Shown one piece after another: positions 23,296 through 34,944 of a stretch of DNA of 64,000 nucleotides. The notes beneath the pieces are model-generated. The model saw only the letters and a program-made list of their open reading frames with translations. It was not told the origin of the DNA and searched no databases. Source of the stretch: Rhea pennata (taxonomy: Eukaryota > Chordata > Aves > Rheiformes > Rheidae); assembly GCF_028389875.1 (NCBI RefSeq), contig NC_084663.1:1172466-1236465 (forward strand), read 5' to 3'. A program made the position numbers and the translations under genes. Position 1 is the first letter of the stretch. Each line of letters starts with the position of its first letter.

Positions 23296-24077
23296 GGTGG
23301 GCAGGCACCCAAAACCAGTAATCCCGAGCACTGCTGCGAGCAGCCGAGCACGCGCAGAGCCCCGCAGTGACACCCGTCCGTGGCGCACATCGGTGGGGGC
23401 ACGCCAGCCCGAGGCACACGTGTGTGCAGCGACACGATGCACCGCACACGGTGACCCCGGGCAGCTCTGACTGCAAACCAGCTCCGCCTGGAGCGCCTGC
23501 GCGCTCGGACGGCGGCCCGAATGCCTGCCCGCCGCCCCCGCCGCGCGCAGCCGCCGCGGTGTCCCCGCGCAGCTGGCTGCCGCGTGGCACAGGCCAGCAC
23601 GGCCCGGGGGTGGCAATTTTGGCTCCCCTGCGGCGGAGGGGACAGTGGCCACCAGCTGCTGCCGCGCACGGCTGGGCGCCAGGGGAGCTGTGCAGCTGGT
23701 GTGGCAGATATGCCGGCACGGGGCCAGATGTGTGCCACAGCTGGTGGGTCGGCGCCAGCCCCGGCGATGCTCTCCTGGGTGCCGGGTGCCCTGCGCCGGG
23801 GTGGGCCAGGGCGCAGCGCACCGCTGCGGGGTGCCGAGGACGGGAGCGCTGCCAGAGCGCCTCCCCGCTGGCACTGCCAGCCCACGGCCACGTCCGCGCT
23901 GCCGCTCCCTCGGGGCCCTCCGCGTCCCCGGGCTGCCGCTGAGCCGGGAGCACCCGCCTCCCTACCGCCTCCGGCCCCTGCCCGGCGCTCCCGGCTAGCC
24001 CCGCGTGACGGGGGAGCTGGGGACAAACGGGGGCCCCTCCTCCTGCCACTGCATGAGGCTGTGTAGGGCCTTCAGTC

Positions 24078-24094
24078 TGGGTGTGCACGCACGC

Positions 24095-24132
<38 letters not shown>

Positions 24133-24720
24133 ACATGCATCAGTGCATGCAAATGCAATGGGGGGTGTGCATGTGCATGAGTGTGCGTGCACATGTAGGG
24201 ATGTGAGTGTACATCATGGGGTGCATTTGTGTGCATGCACATGCGTGGATGCAGGCACGTGCAGGGGTGTATGCACATGCGTGGGGGTGTGCGCATCATG
24301 GGGTTCATTTACATGCACGCACATGCATGGGTGTGTGCACATGTGGGAGGGTGCACACATGCCTAAGGGTGCGTGAACATGCATAGAGTGTGTGTACATG
24401 CATGAGTGTGTGTGCACATGGATATGTGTGTGTGCACGCATCACGGGGTTCATTTACATGCACACACATGCATGGGTACATGCACATGCAGGGGAGTGTG
24501 CACATGCATAGAGTGTGCACGCACATGTATGGATGTGTGTGCACATCATGGGGTGCGATTACATGCACGCGCATGCAGGGAGTGCACACACACACGGGGT
24601 GTGTGCACACGCAGGGGGTGCGTGCACACGCAGGGGGTGCATGTGCAGCCGGGGGTGTGTGCACACACAGGGGGTGCGTGCACACGCAGGGGTGCGTGTG
24701 CAGCCAGGGGTGCGGGCGCA
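24078..24720. repeat. TG/CA-rich low-complexity tract with GT microsatellite
   Basis: A (GT)n run at 24099-24130 opens 640 bases of alternating purine-pyrimidine words (GTGCATGTGCATG, ACATGCACGCACATG). Such sequence can adopt Z-DNA. No coding signal. Confidence 0.85.
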
Positions 24721-25369
24721 GCATCGGTGCCCGTGGCCCTCGCGCAGGGCCGTGCCCAGCCAGCGCTGACGTCTGGGTTTCGCTCCCTCCCCGGGCAGGT
24801 GCCCTCTCAACGGGCAGCTCCGACACCCAGCTGCAGATAGCAGCAGAGTCGTCTAATCCCAGCGCTGCTACGGAGTGGGGAATGACGCCACACCAGGAAG
24901 CGGGTGGGCAGAGCTGCGCCCCACAGAGCTGCAGGCTCACCCAAGCCTTGGGGCTGGCGGGGACCCCCGGAGACCACCGGCTGCAGCCCCTGCTCGAGCA
25001 GGGTCACCTGGAGCGGTGTGCCTCCTCCGCATGCCCCTCACCTGCCCGTCGGGGCGGCTCCGGCCCGGGATGGCCACCTCCGCTGCAGCAGCTGTGCAGG
25101 AGCAGGAAGGGGCCCTGCCCCACGGCGCTCAGTGGGGCTTAGCCAGGCAGGTGCTGCAGTTAAACTGTCCCACCTGTCCCTCTCGTCCCCATACCGGGGG
25201 GCTCGGGGCCCTGAGCTCCCCCAGCCACTGTCACCCTGCACTGGCGCGGGGACAGGGCCACCCACCCTCCTCCTGCCCATGCAGCTGGCAGTGGGGCCAT
25301 CCTGCTGGGCTGCCCCACGGCGCCTCCCCTTTTCCCTGTCACCCTGCTTCCAGGTGTCACTGGCCACCT

Positions 25370-25800
25370 CTCCGTGGCAGGGGACTGTGTTTCCCCAATG
25401 TGCACAGTGTCCCCAGGCAAGGGACATCCTTGGGACTATCCGCATTCCCGTGTGCACAGTGCCACCAGCTGGGGACACCTTTGGGACCATCTGCCCTTCT
25501 CATGTACACTGTGCCACCAGCCAGAGGACATCTTTGGTACTGCGTGTCCCCAACATGCATAGTGTCCCCAGCCAGGGGACACCCTTGGGACCATCTGCCC
25601 TTCCCATGTGCGCAGTGCCACCAGCCAGGGGACATCTTTGGGACTGAGTGTCCCCAATGCTCACAGTGTCCCCAGGCAAGGGACACCCTTGGGACTGTCT
25701 GCCCTTCCCATGTGCCCAGTGCCACCAGCCAAGGGACACCCTTGGGACTGTGTGTCCCCAACATCCACAGTGTCCCCTGGCAGGGGCCATCTGCCCCCCG
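25370..25800. repeat. Minisatellite, ~55-bp unit
   Basis: About eight alternating copies containing GGGACACCCTTGGGAC, CAGTGCCACCAGCCA and CACAGTGTCCCC. Confidence 0.88.
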
Positions 25801-25984
25801 GGTATCTCCTTTCTGGGTGCTTTCCATGAGGCTGGGTGCCGAGGCAGGTCCCGCGGGAGCGGAGGACCCCGGCACCGTCCCCGCCGCTGCGGCAGCCCGG
25901 AGCGCGCAGGAGCGTGGCGGCACCCGGCAGCTCGCGGGGACCCCGCTCGGCAGCACCCACGTGAGCCCCCAGGCCCACAGCCCC

Positions 25985-26690
25985 CCTGGGCCGCCGTTGG
26001 AGCTGGGGCAGTGCTGGGCGGTGCTGGGGCTGCACCAGGCTGGTGCTGGGCAGTGCTGGGGCTGCACCGGGGCACTGCTGGGTGATGCTGGGGCTGCACC
26101 GGGGCACTGCTGGGGCTGTGCTGGGTGGAGCTGGAGCTGCACTGGGGCAGTGCTGGGCAGCGCTGGGGCTGCGCTGGGGCTGCTCCAGGCAGCTCTGGCC
26201 CCGGCAGGGCTGCGGCAGGGCCTGGGCACAGATTTGGCTCTGCCATGGCTGCAGCTCCCCGCCGCGGCCAGGAGGGAAACGGCTCCAGTGCCGGTACCGG
26301 GCCCGGCCCCAGCCCTGGCACGGGACTGCATCGGCGTGGTACGGACCTGGCACGATATGGACCCGGCGCGGGACAACCTCCACCCGGCACACATGCTGCA
26401 CAGTATGGCCCCGGCACGGTACGGCCCCATCCTTGCGTGATCCAGACCCGGCACGGGGCAGCCGTAGCACGGTACAGCCCCAGCACAGCACGGACCTGGC
26501 ACAGCAGAGACCCCCGCGATGCAGCCCCGGCACGGCTCAGCCCCGGCGCAGTGCAGGCTCGGCGCCGTACAGCCCCGGCGCGATGCGCCGCATCCCCGCG
26601 CAGCCCCGGCCCGGCCCGGCACGGCACGGCACGGCCCCGGCGCGACCCGGCTCCGACCCCGCCCAGCCCGTCTCCGCACGCCGAGCCAGG
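25985..26690. repeat. Two adjoining short-unit tandem arrays
   Basis: First GGGGCTGCACCGGGGCACTG units of ~28 bp (25985-26190), then CCCCGGCACGGTACGGCC units of ~18-20 bp (26280-26690). Confidence 0.8.
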
Positions 26691-26859
26691 GCCAGGATAA
26701 CCCGGCTGGATTTTTACCCGGGAAACGTCTGTAGCTCCCCTAGGGCGCAGCGTCCCGGCCGCGTCCCGGGGACCGTCTCCGGCACAGCCTCCTGCCCCTT
26801 CCCGGGAATAAGCCAAGGCAACGCACCAGCAGCCTCAGGCCGGAGCCCAAGGAGTGAGC

Positions 26860-27235
26860 GGAGAAGACATTAAACTTAAATTAAAATTAAATTGAAATAA
26901 ATTGGATTAAACCTGCAACTTTCCGGCAGCTCATCTCAGGCCAAACTCTTGCATCCAGAAGAAGCGAGGGCGGATAATTAACACGTCTCATTAGCAACTG
27001 ATCATTTGCTGCCAGCTGCCAGGGCCAGCCGGGGGAGGGGGGGGGCAGCGGGCAGGCCGGCGGGGACCCCGCCAGGGGCCCGCTCTGCCCCGCGCCCCGC
27101 ACCGCGCTGCAGCCCGGCGGGGAGCGCGTCCGCGGGCGCCCGGCTCTCCCGAAGCCCCCGCGCCGCTCCGCACGCCGAGCAATTAGCTGCCAGGACAATT
27201 AGGCTAATTTTAGCCGGTTTACAGGCAGCAGGCCC
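26860..27235. promoter_or_regulatory. AT-rich islands, candidate conserved noncoding element
   Basis: ACTTAAATTAAAATTAAATTG and AAATAAATTGGATTAAACC (26873-26912), GGATAATTAACACG (26972) and then CAATTAGCTGCCAGG, CAATTAGGCTAATTTTAGCC (27179-27220) flank a CpG-rich segment. The density of ATTA cores in single-copy sequence suggests regulatory function; untested. Confidence 0.45.
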
Positions 27236-28480
27236 CCGGGCTGAGCGGGGCGGGGAAGGCAGGCGCGGGTGCGGTGAGCGAGGCGGCGCGGAGGGGAAAC
27301 CGAGGCAGGCGGCGCGCGCGGCCGCGGAAGCCCCGGGCGCGCGGGAGGGGGCCTGGAGGCCCGCGGCTTGCAGCCGGCTCCGAGCAGGAGCAGAGGCCGG
27401 CGGCAGGAGAGCTGCTGCAGCGAGGAGCAGGCGCGCACCCTCCCTCCCGCGCAGGCCGGGTAGGGATCAGACGCAGTGGTGAGGGGCTCCCTCGGGCAGG
27501 ACCCCCGGCAGCCCCGCTGGGAAATTGCTGGGAATCGGGTTCAGCGAGTGAAGGCGGCAGGTTTTCCTTCCCGGCCCGCGGGGCTCCTCCTTGCAGCAGA
27601 TGCAAGCATTTGCGAAGGCTAAAAGGGTAACTGGATGTCTGGAGGGAAGAAAGTCCCCGAGGGCCGGAGGGCAGGCGAGGGCCGCGGCGCTTTCTCGGCA
27701 CCGGGCAGACGTGCCCTGCCGTGCTGGGGCACGAGGAAAAGCAGGAAGGAGGTGGAGGAGGACCTGGGGACGCGCTCAACGTCGCTCCCCTCCAGCACGT
27801 TGCTCCTGGGGTGCCGAGTGCTGCAGATGCTCAGGCAAATGCTGCACGCAGCCCCGGCGATCGCCCGGGGGTGCAGGAGCGGCAGCCCCACGCGCCCTTG
27901 CACGGCGGAGCAAGGGGGAAGGAGGCAGTGGGGTGAGAGGTGTCCACGGGCACCCCCCTCGCTGCCAAGCACCTGTCAGGGCAGATTTTGGGGGTGGCAT
28001 CCGGCTGGGTGCCAGCTCCATGCCGTACCTGGGCCCCGCGAATGAAACGGGCGCAGGGACCGCGGCGGGTGGCAGGGACCGAGGTGGGTGACAGGGCCCG
28101 TGGCGGGTCCGAGTGGTGGCTTGGCCCCACCTCAGCCCCTCCTGGGGGGCGGGAGGGACAGGAACATCCCGCTGCAGGTCCGTGCCAGATGCAGGAAGCC
28201 TCGGCACATCGTAGGTGTCACTGTGGCGGTGGGTTGGGGACGTGCCCCCGGGCTGGCTGAGCCCCAGGTGGCCTGGCCAGCCCCCGGGGTGCACGGCGCT
28301 GGCCTGGGACAGAGCCCGGCACGGGACGCTGCATGGTGGTGGCACCTGGGACGGATACCGGTGAGGGGCACGTGTAAGGGGGGGCACTGGGGACACGCCA
28401 CGCAGGGAGAGGGTGGCAGTGGGGACAGGCCCCGGGGGCAGCTAGCAGGAGCAGCTGCTGCGCAGGGTGTGGGTGTGTGC
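27236..28480. other. Unique GC-rich intergenic sequence, no gene seen
   Basis: No exon, hairpin or repeat family recognised. CpG density is high at 27240-27480. Confidence 0.35.
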
Positions 28481-28639
28481 GCGGGCAACGCGTGTAAGTG
28501 TGTGTGCACGTGCGTGTGCGTGCACGCTCAGCGCGCTGTGGGTGGTGGCTGTGCACATCCACGCACCCGCGTCCTGGAGGACACCCTGGGTGCGCGCGGG
28601 GGTGCGCACGCGCACGCGCGACGTGGGAGCTTGTGCCCG

Positions 28640-28920
28640 CCTCGCCCCGCCCCTCCTCGCCCCCCCCCCCCCCCCCCCGGGCCGCGGCTATTTTTAGCTC
28701 GCGCGTGTTTCCAGGGGAACCCTGATGACGCAGTGACGTCAATGCGGGTCAATAGCCGCCGCGAGGGCTCGCGCCGCTCCGCGCCGCGCGCCGGGGCTCC
28801 CCCCCCCGCGCCCCCCCCCCCGCCCCCCCCGCGCCGCGGGGGCGCCGGCACCGGGCGCAGCGCAGCGGAGCGGAGCCGGCAGCGCCGAGCGCCGCGGCAG
28901 GTAGGACCGAGGGTGGAGGG
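28640..28920 (+). promoter_or_regulatory. CpG-island promoter with CRE and MEF2 sites, probable pri-miR-129-1 promoter
   Basis: CTATTTTTAG (28688-28697) fits a MEF2 site; TGATGACGCAG (28723-28733) and the full palindromic CRE TGACGTCA (28734-28741) follow within 50 bases. After a CpG-dense stretch comes a consensus donor, GCGGCAG|GTAGGACC, with GT at 28901. This looks like the promoter and first exon of a plus-strand spliced transcript. The first clear plus-strand RNA downstream is miR-129-1, 1.6 kb away, so a primary-transcript promoter is the natural reading. Activity and start site are inferred. Confidence 0.5.
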
Positions 28921-30518
28921 GGGGACACGACACCGGGATGGGGCTCCGGTATCCTCGAGTGCGCCCCCGCCGCGGCCCCGGGGAGGCTGCTGCAGCGCCG
29001 AGTACCCCCCCTCCCCACTCTGACCCCCCCCCCCCCCCCCACCGCGGCGGGCACGGCCGCCGGCGCCGCCCGGGCAGCACCGCGCCCCGGGGCCGCCCGA
29101 GCTGCCCGCTCCGCCCTGCCCCGGGGGCTCCTGGCTGCTGCGCCCCGCAGCGCCCGCTGCCCTCTGCACGCTGAGGCCGCCCGTGCACCCCCCGCCCCCC
29201 CCCCCCCAAAAAAAAGAAGGTTCCGTGTGCCTCCCCTCCCCAGGGCCCTCTGTACCCCCCCCCCCCGCAGGGTGCACTGTGCATGCACCCCTCCACGGCT
29301 CCATGCACCCCCTGTCCGAGAGCCCGTGCACCCCCCACCGGGCCCCATGCACCCCTCTGCAGGGCACCCGTGCGGCAGCTCCCTGTGCCGTGCTCCTGCA
29401 GCACTTGGGGTGCCCCTTCCCCGCTCCCGGTGCTGCCCCCGCCAGGCTCTGCACCTGCGCCCCGGGGCCTGGCCACCCCCCAGGGCTGAGCCCCCGCCAG
29501 ATCTGGGGCTCCCACTGGCCCTGCGCAGCCCTGCCGCCGGGCACGGCCCCAGTGCCTGGGCTTGGCCCAGGCTGCCGCAGTGGGGACACGGCCCTGGGCC
29601 CCCCCGGGAGGGAGGGGAGCCGGTGGGAGTCCGCGCTGGGCAGCCAGCCCTCTCCCGCCCGTCTCCGCGTGATGGATGCGCCACGCTCTCCAAAAACGTC
29701 CTCCGAGTCGTAGCTGCAAATCTAGAAAGGTCTCTCCCATGCACACTCACGCATCCCTTGCACACTCACCCATGCACGTTCATGGCGGCATGCGCACATG
29801 CACGCCTGTGCACGCACGTTTGCACGGTGTGCGTAGCCCCGGCTCACAGCCGGCCCCTCCAGACAGCGGGGTGCCGTGCGTGCCCAGGCCGAATCTCGGG
29901 GGCTCCCGGAGCGGCCCCGCGGCGTGCCGGGAGCCGCCAGCGACCTCGGGAAGCGCCCGTCCTCGCGCCGGCCCGGCTCCTGGGAGAGACCCCGAGGGCG
30001 CAGCCGACCCTGGCGAGCGCCGCCACGCTGCCTCCGGCTCCCTCTCCTCCCCCTGGCATGGCCCGGCCTGGCCCGAAACCTCGGGAATTTTCCAAGCTGC
30101 GGGGAAAATTGGGGACCCCCCGCCGGCTCTCGCAGCCGCCTCGCCCAGCCGCGGACCGCCGAGCCGAGCGGAGAGGGGCGGCGGGTCTGCCTCGTCCGCC
30201 GCAGCCTCTGCGGACGTCAAACCCCTCCAGGCACCGCAGCGGATGTTCCTCTTGGCTTTTTGTTCGTCTCAAGGCCCTGGCGCGTGGTTCTGGCGGCTAA
30301 GGAGCCCCGCGACCCCCGATGCACGGGGGGGTGGTGGTGCACGGCCTGCGCCGCACGCCCCGGGGCGCAGGGCATCGCGGGACCCTCTGCAGCCGGAGCC
30401 GTCCCACCCTCGCCCGGGGCTCGTCCGGCGCAGGCGCCCTCCCGGCGAGGAGAAGCCCCCGGAATCCGCCCCGGCGCGGGCGCTGCGCCCGGCCGCCTCC
30501 GTCTCGGTCTCTCTCTCG
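28921..30518. other. Putative pri-miR-129-1 intron, unique GC-rich sequence
   Basis: Contains C-runs (29023-29040, 29188-29210) and no recognised gene. A pyrimidine-rich stretch ending GTCTCAAG|GCC near 30270 could be the acceptor of the exon carrying the miR-129-1 hairpin. Confidence 0.3.
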
Positions 30519-30589
30519 GATCTTTTTGCGGTCTGGGCTTGCTGTTCCTCCAGCCAGCAGTCAGGAAGCCCTTACCCCAAAAAGTATTC
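30519..30589 (+). ncRNA. MIR129-1: microRNA miR-129-1 precursor hairpin
   Basis: The 5' arm at 30522-30542 begins CTTTTTGCGGTCTGGGC, identical to miR-129-5p. The 3' arm at 30566-30587 begins AAGCCCTTACCCCAAAAAG and ends GTAT, the form that separates miR-129-1 from miR-129-2 (GCAT). The arms pair around a ~23-base loop (CTGTTCCTCCAGCCAGCAGTCAGG region) that differs from mammals. miR-129 is enriched in brain. Its place between SND1/LRRC4 and LEP on the plus strand is the same as in human. A splice-donor-like CCAAG|GTGAGT lies 47 bases after the 3' arm (GT at 30636). Confidence 0.97.
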
Positions 30590-31144
30590 GCGAGGGATGT
30601 AGTCGGCGGGGAACCGTGGGGGACCCGCAGCCAAGGTGAGTCTGGGGGGCTGCAGGGAGCTGGGGGCGCACGGGGGGCAGAGGTGGCGGTGCTGGGGGGC
30701 TGCAGAGGGGCGACGCACAAACGCCCCTTCCCCGAGGCCGCACTGTGCACGAGGGGCTGACGGGCCCCCCAGTTCCATCCCCATCTGTACCCGGGGACAG
30801 GGGGAATAAAGCAGTGGGGCTGGAGGGGCGCCCGGCCCTCCCCACGCTGTGCCGAGCCCCAGCTCAGGGACCCCGCGTTCACGTGGCGGGGACACGGCCC
30901 CGAGGTGGGCAGCGGGCGCTTGGGGCTGCAGCACCCACGGTGGGGCCCGCTCCCCTGGCTTGGCCCACGGGTACATGTGGAGCTGCTCCGGCACCAGCTG
31001 GAGCCTGGTCCCGGCTGGAGGCGTTTCTGGGTCCAGGCACACACACAGGGACCAGCCCAAGCCCCAGACCCTGCCAGGGGACACTTTCTGCTCCCTGCTC
31101 ATCCTGATGGGATGTAGGACCTATCCCAGGCTCAGCTGCATCCC

Positions 31145-32640
31145 TGCTCCCACCAGTGAAAGGCTGGATCCCGGGCTGCACCCCCGACCCTCGCAATGCA
31201 CAGCCAGGCCCTGGGCTGCTGCTCTGCTGCGTGGGGTGCACGATCCCGGGCTGCACCCCTGATCCCCGTGGTGCACAGCCAGGCCCTGGGCTGCTGCTCT
31301 GCTGCGTGGGGTGCACGATCCCGGGCTGCACCCCTGATCCCCGTGGTGCACAGCCAGGCCCTGGGCTGCTGCTCTGCTGCGTGGGGTGCACGATCCCGGG
31401 CTGCACCCCTGATCCCCGTGGTGCACAGCCAGGCCCTGGGCTGCTGCTCTGCTGCGTGGGGTGCACGATCCCGGGCTGCACCCCTGATCCCCGTGGTGCA
31501 CAGCCAGGCCCTGGGCTGCTGTTCTGCTGTGTGGGGTGCACGATCCCGGGCTGCATCCCTGATCCTCGTGGTGCACAGCCAGGCCCTGGGCTGCTGTTCT
31601 GCTGTGTGGGGTGCACGATCCCGGGCTGCACCCCTGATCCCCGTGGTGCACAGCCAGGCCCTGGGCTGCTGCTCTGCTGCGTGGGGTGCACGATCCCGGG
31701 CTGCACCCCTGATCCTCGTGGTGCACAGCCAGGCCCTGGGCTGCTGCTCTGCTGCGTGGGGTGCACGATCCCGGGCTGCACCCCTGATCCTCGTGGTGCA
31801 CAGCCAGGCCCTGGGCTGCTGTTCTGCTGTGTGGGGTGCACGATCCCGGGCTGCACCCCTGATCCTCGTGGTGCACAGCCAGGCCCTGGGCTGCTGCTCT
31901 GCTGCGTGGGGTGCACGATCCCGGGCTGCACCCCTGATCCTCGTGATGCGCAGCCAGGCCCTGGGCTGCTGCTCTGCTGCGTGGGGTGCACGATCCCGGG
32001 CTGCAACCTCGATCCTCGTGATGCGCAGCCAGGCCCTGGGCTGCTGCTCTGCTGCGTGGGGTGCACGATCCCGGGCTGCACCCCTGATCCTCGTGGTGCA
32101 CAGCCAGGCCCTGGGCTGCTGCTCTGCTGCGTGGGGTGCACGATCCCGGGCTGCACCCCTGATCCTCGTGGTGCACAGCCAGGCCCTGGGCTGCTGCTCT
32201 GCTGCGTGGGGTGCACGATCCCGGGCTGCACCCCTGATCCCCGTGGTGCACAGCCAGGCCCTGGGCTGCTGTTCTGCTGTGTGGGGTGCACGATCCCGGG
32301 CTGCAACCTCGATCCTCGTGATGCACAGCCAGGCCCTGGGCTGCTGCTCTGCTGCATGGGGTGCACGATCCTGGGCTGCACCCCTGATCCTCGTGGTGCA
32401 CAGCCAGGCCCTGGGCTGCTGCTCTGCTGCGTGGGGTGCACGATCCCGGGCTGCACCCCTGATCCTCGTGATGCACAGCCAGGCCCTGGGCTGCTGCTCT
32501 GCTGCGTGGGGTGCACGATCCCGGGCTGCACCCCTGATCCTCGTGACGCACAGCCAGGCCCTGGGCTGCACCTCTGCTCTGCGGGGTGCACGATCCTGGG
32601 CTGCACCCCGATCCCTGCAATGCCCCCAGGCCCTGGGCTG
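31145..32640. repeat. Minisatellite, 75-bp unit, ~20 copies
   Basis: Highly regular 75-bp units with GCACAGCCAGGCCCTGGGCT, GCTCTGCTGCGTGGGGTGCA and CGATCCCGGGCTGCACCCCT. Adjacent copies differ at a few sites (CCCCGT/CCTCGT, CTGCTCT/CTGTTCT). The unit is 25 codons and lacks stops in several frames, giving open frames of 540-680 codons on both strands; these are artefacts. Confidence 0.97.
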
Positions 32641-33630
32641 CAGCCCTGCTTCCCAGGATGTAGAGCCCTGGGTGCACCCTGCCGCCCACAGTACACAGCG
32701 TGGGGCTGCACCCCTGCTCCCCCGGGTGCATGGGCCCTGCCTGCACCTCTTCCCCTCCTGGGGCGCACGGCCAAGCGCCAGGCTGCTGCCTCCGGTGCGC
32801 AGCCAAGTCTCTTCCCCCTGGTGAGCTGCAGGCCCAGCGTGGCCATCTCCTGCGCTCTGCACGGGTGCCAGGCTCAGCACTCTGAGCGCAGGGCTGGGCG
32901 AGTGAAATCCCTGCCCAGAAACCTTCCTGCCGTGGGGATGGCCACGCCGGGCCTACAGTGGGGTGCCGGGGTGCGGGGAGCACCCACCTGCTTCTCTACC
33001 TGCCGCATGCACGGTCCCCACCGCAGCGCAGCGGCTGGAGCAGCCCGTGCCCCCCACGCCCAGCATGGCACCGGCCTCGCTCTTGGTGGCTGCACCCACC
33101 GCGAGCCGGGGCACGGGCTCGGGCGCCCGGGACAGCCGGCAGCACCTCTCCCAGCCCGGTCAGTGTTGCTCCTGCTCGGGAATTTCTACTGACTGCAGGA
33201 GTCCAGCACCCGAGGAGCCAGATCCGCGTCGCCTCGACCTGCCCGGGAACGGCCTGGACTCCCACCGCAGCTGGAGACTCGGTGCCCCCAGCAAAGCACC
33301 ATCCCGGCAGCCTGGCGCTCTGCAGTGAACCGCGTCAGGCCTCCAGCTTGGGAAAACGCTACTTGGGACTGCAAAACCCAGTGGTGGCTCCGAGGGGTCC
33401 CCCGCGTTTCTGCCTGAGCGGGGCGGGAGCCGGCAGGGCTCGCCGTGTGCAGCGGCAGAGCCCTGCTCGCGTTGCTCGGGGGCGCGCGCAGCCCCCGGGC
33501 CCTTGCGCTTGTTCCCCAGCGCTGCCCCCCCCGCTCCCCAGCCGTGACACCGTGCTGGGCGGCCTCGTGGGCACTGCCTGCTCGGCCACGGGCCAGCCCG
33601 AGCACGTCATCCACCCCCGTCTTCCCGGGC
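32641..33630. other. Unique intergenic sequence, no gene seen
   Basis: GC-rich single-copy sequence after a degenerate tail of the 75-bp array. No domains in any frame. Confidence 0.35.
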
Positions 33631-33634
33631 ACAC

Positions 33635-34095
33635 GTGTATATGCACAACCTGGCTGTGTGCAAACGGGGATGCACGGCCCGTGTGTGTGCACACGGATGC
33701 ACAACCAAGCACACGGGAATGCACAACCCCATTGTGTGTGCAATGGAATGCACAACCTGCTGTATGCACACAGGAATGCACAAACACTGTGTGTGCACAG
33801 GGATGCATGACCTGCTGCTTGCACACAGAGATGCACAAACACTGCGTGTGCAGGGATGCACAACCTGCTGCTTGCACACACGAATGCACAAACACTGTGT
33901 GTGCACAGGGATGCATGACCTGCTGTGTGCACACAGAGATGCACAAACACTGTGTGTGCAGGGATGCACAACCTGCTGCATGCACACAGGCATGCACAAA
34001 CACTGTGCACACAGGGATGCACAAATGCTGTGTGCACACAGGGATGCAGGGCCCCACTGCATGCCCGCAGGCATGCACGGCCCCATTGCGCACAC
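33635..34095. repeat. Minisatellite, ~65-bp unit
   Basis: About seven copies of ATGCACAAACACTGTGTGTG and CAGGGATGCACAACCTGCTG words. Confidence 0.9.
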
Positions 34096-34584
34096 ACCCC
34101 AGCAGAGGGTTGTGCTTGGAGCAGGCGCACGGTGCTCCTGGGCCCCGCGCCCAGGCCTCATGCCGCCTTGGGCTGTTTGCAGCCACATCCCCAGGCGGAG
34201 CCGCTTCTCCCACCATCCCACCGCCCCGTGGCACAAGGTCCGCGCTGGCCGCCCCGTGCCAGCACACGGCTGGACAGCCAGGAGGGGGCCCAGGGGAGAC
34301 CTGCCCTGCGTGACGTCCCTCTCCCCGCTGCTCCAGGCTCTCCCGGGGCCTCGGCTGCTGGCGCAGACCCTCGGTGGAGCTGTGGGATGGCAGAGCTGTG
34401 GGACAGCAGCGCTGGGCCTCCCGCTGCCGTGAGGCTTCCCAGCAGTGTCCTTAACTCTGCCCCAATGCGGCTGCAGTGTGGTGCATCGGCGTGGGGACAG
34501 GAACAGCTCCCGCCGCCCCACCAGTGATGCTCCGCGAAAGCTCGCTGCCTCTGCGAGCAGCAGAGCCCGTAACCTTCAGGCTCC

Positions 34585-34800
34585 GCTGCACACACATTTC
34601 CTAAGTGTGGAGTAATGACATTTTAATTACCAAATTACAGGATGTAGGCACTGCACAAAGATTGTTGCTTCATAGCTAATGCAGAGATGTCACCAGGATC
34701 TATCTCCCCACAGCTCCCTCTCTCCCGCCTGGGCACGTAATCGCTGAAATGACACACTCTAATTGCAGTATTCATTGCCCTAATCCGGCCGCTCTCCGAG
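34585..34800. promoter_or_regulatory. AT-rich island, best candidate conserved noncoding element upstream of LEP
   Basis: About 200 single-copy bases near 45% GC by eye, with TGGAGTAATGACATTTTAAT, ACCAAATTACAGG, TTCATAGCTAATGC, CGTAATCGCTGAAATGAC and CTCTAATTGCAGTATTCATT. It contrasts sharply with flanking 65-75% GC sequence. Lies 7.2 kb upstream of the LEP TATA box; target gene unknown. Confidence 0.5.
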
Positions 34801-34944
34801 CCGTGGGCCGGCGGCGTGCCAGGCTCCGGCAGGGCCGCGCGGAGTCAGGGTGCCTCGCGCCGCAAAGCCGGAGTCCCGGCACCGGTGCCCTGTCCACCAC
34901 GGCCATGTGAATCACCCGGCTGCCTTGTGCCCCATGGGGGAGAT

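Noticed and set aside
24099-24130. Telomeric repeat
   Set aside because: It is a GT microsatellite, not TTAGGG; no telomere words were found in the window.
31145-33190. 655- and 678-codon frames on opposite strands
   Set aside because: Both come from the 75-bp repeat. Simultaneous open frames on both strands are expected from its composition.
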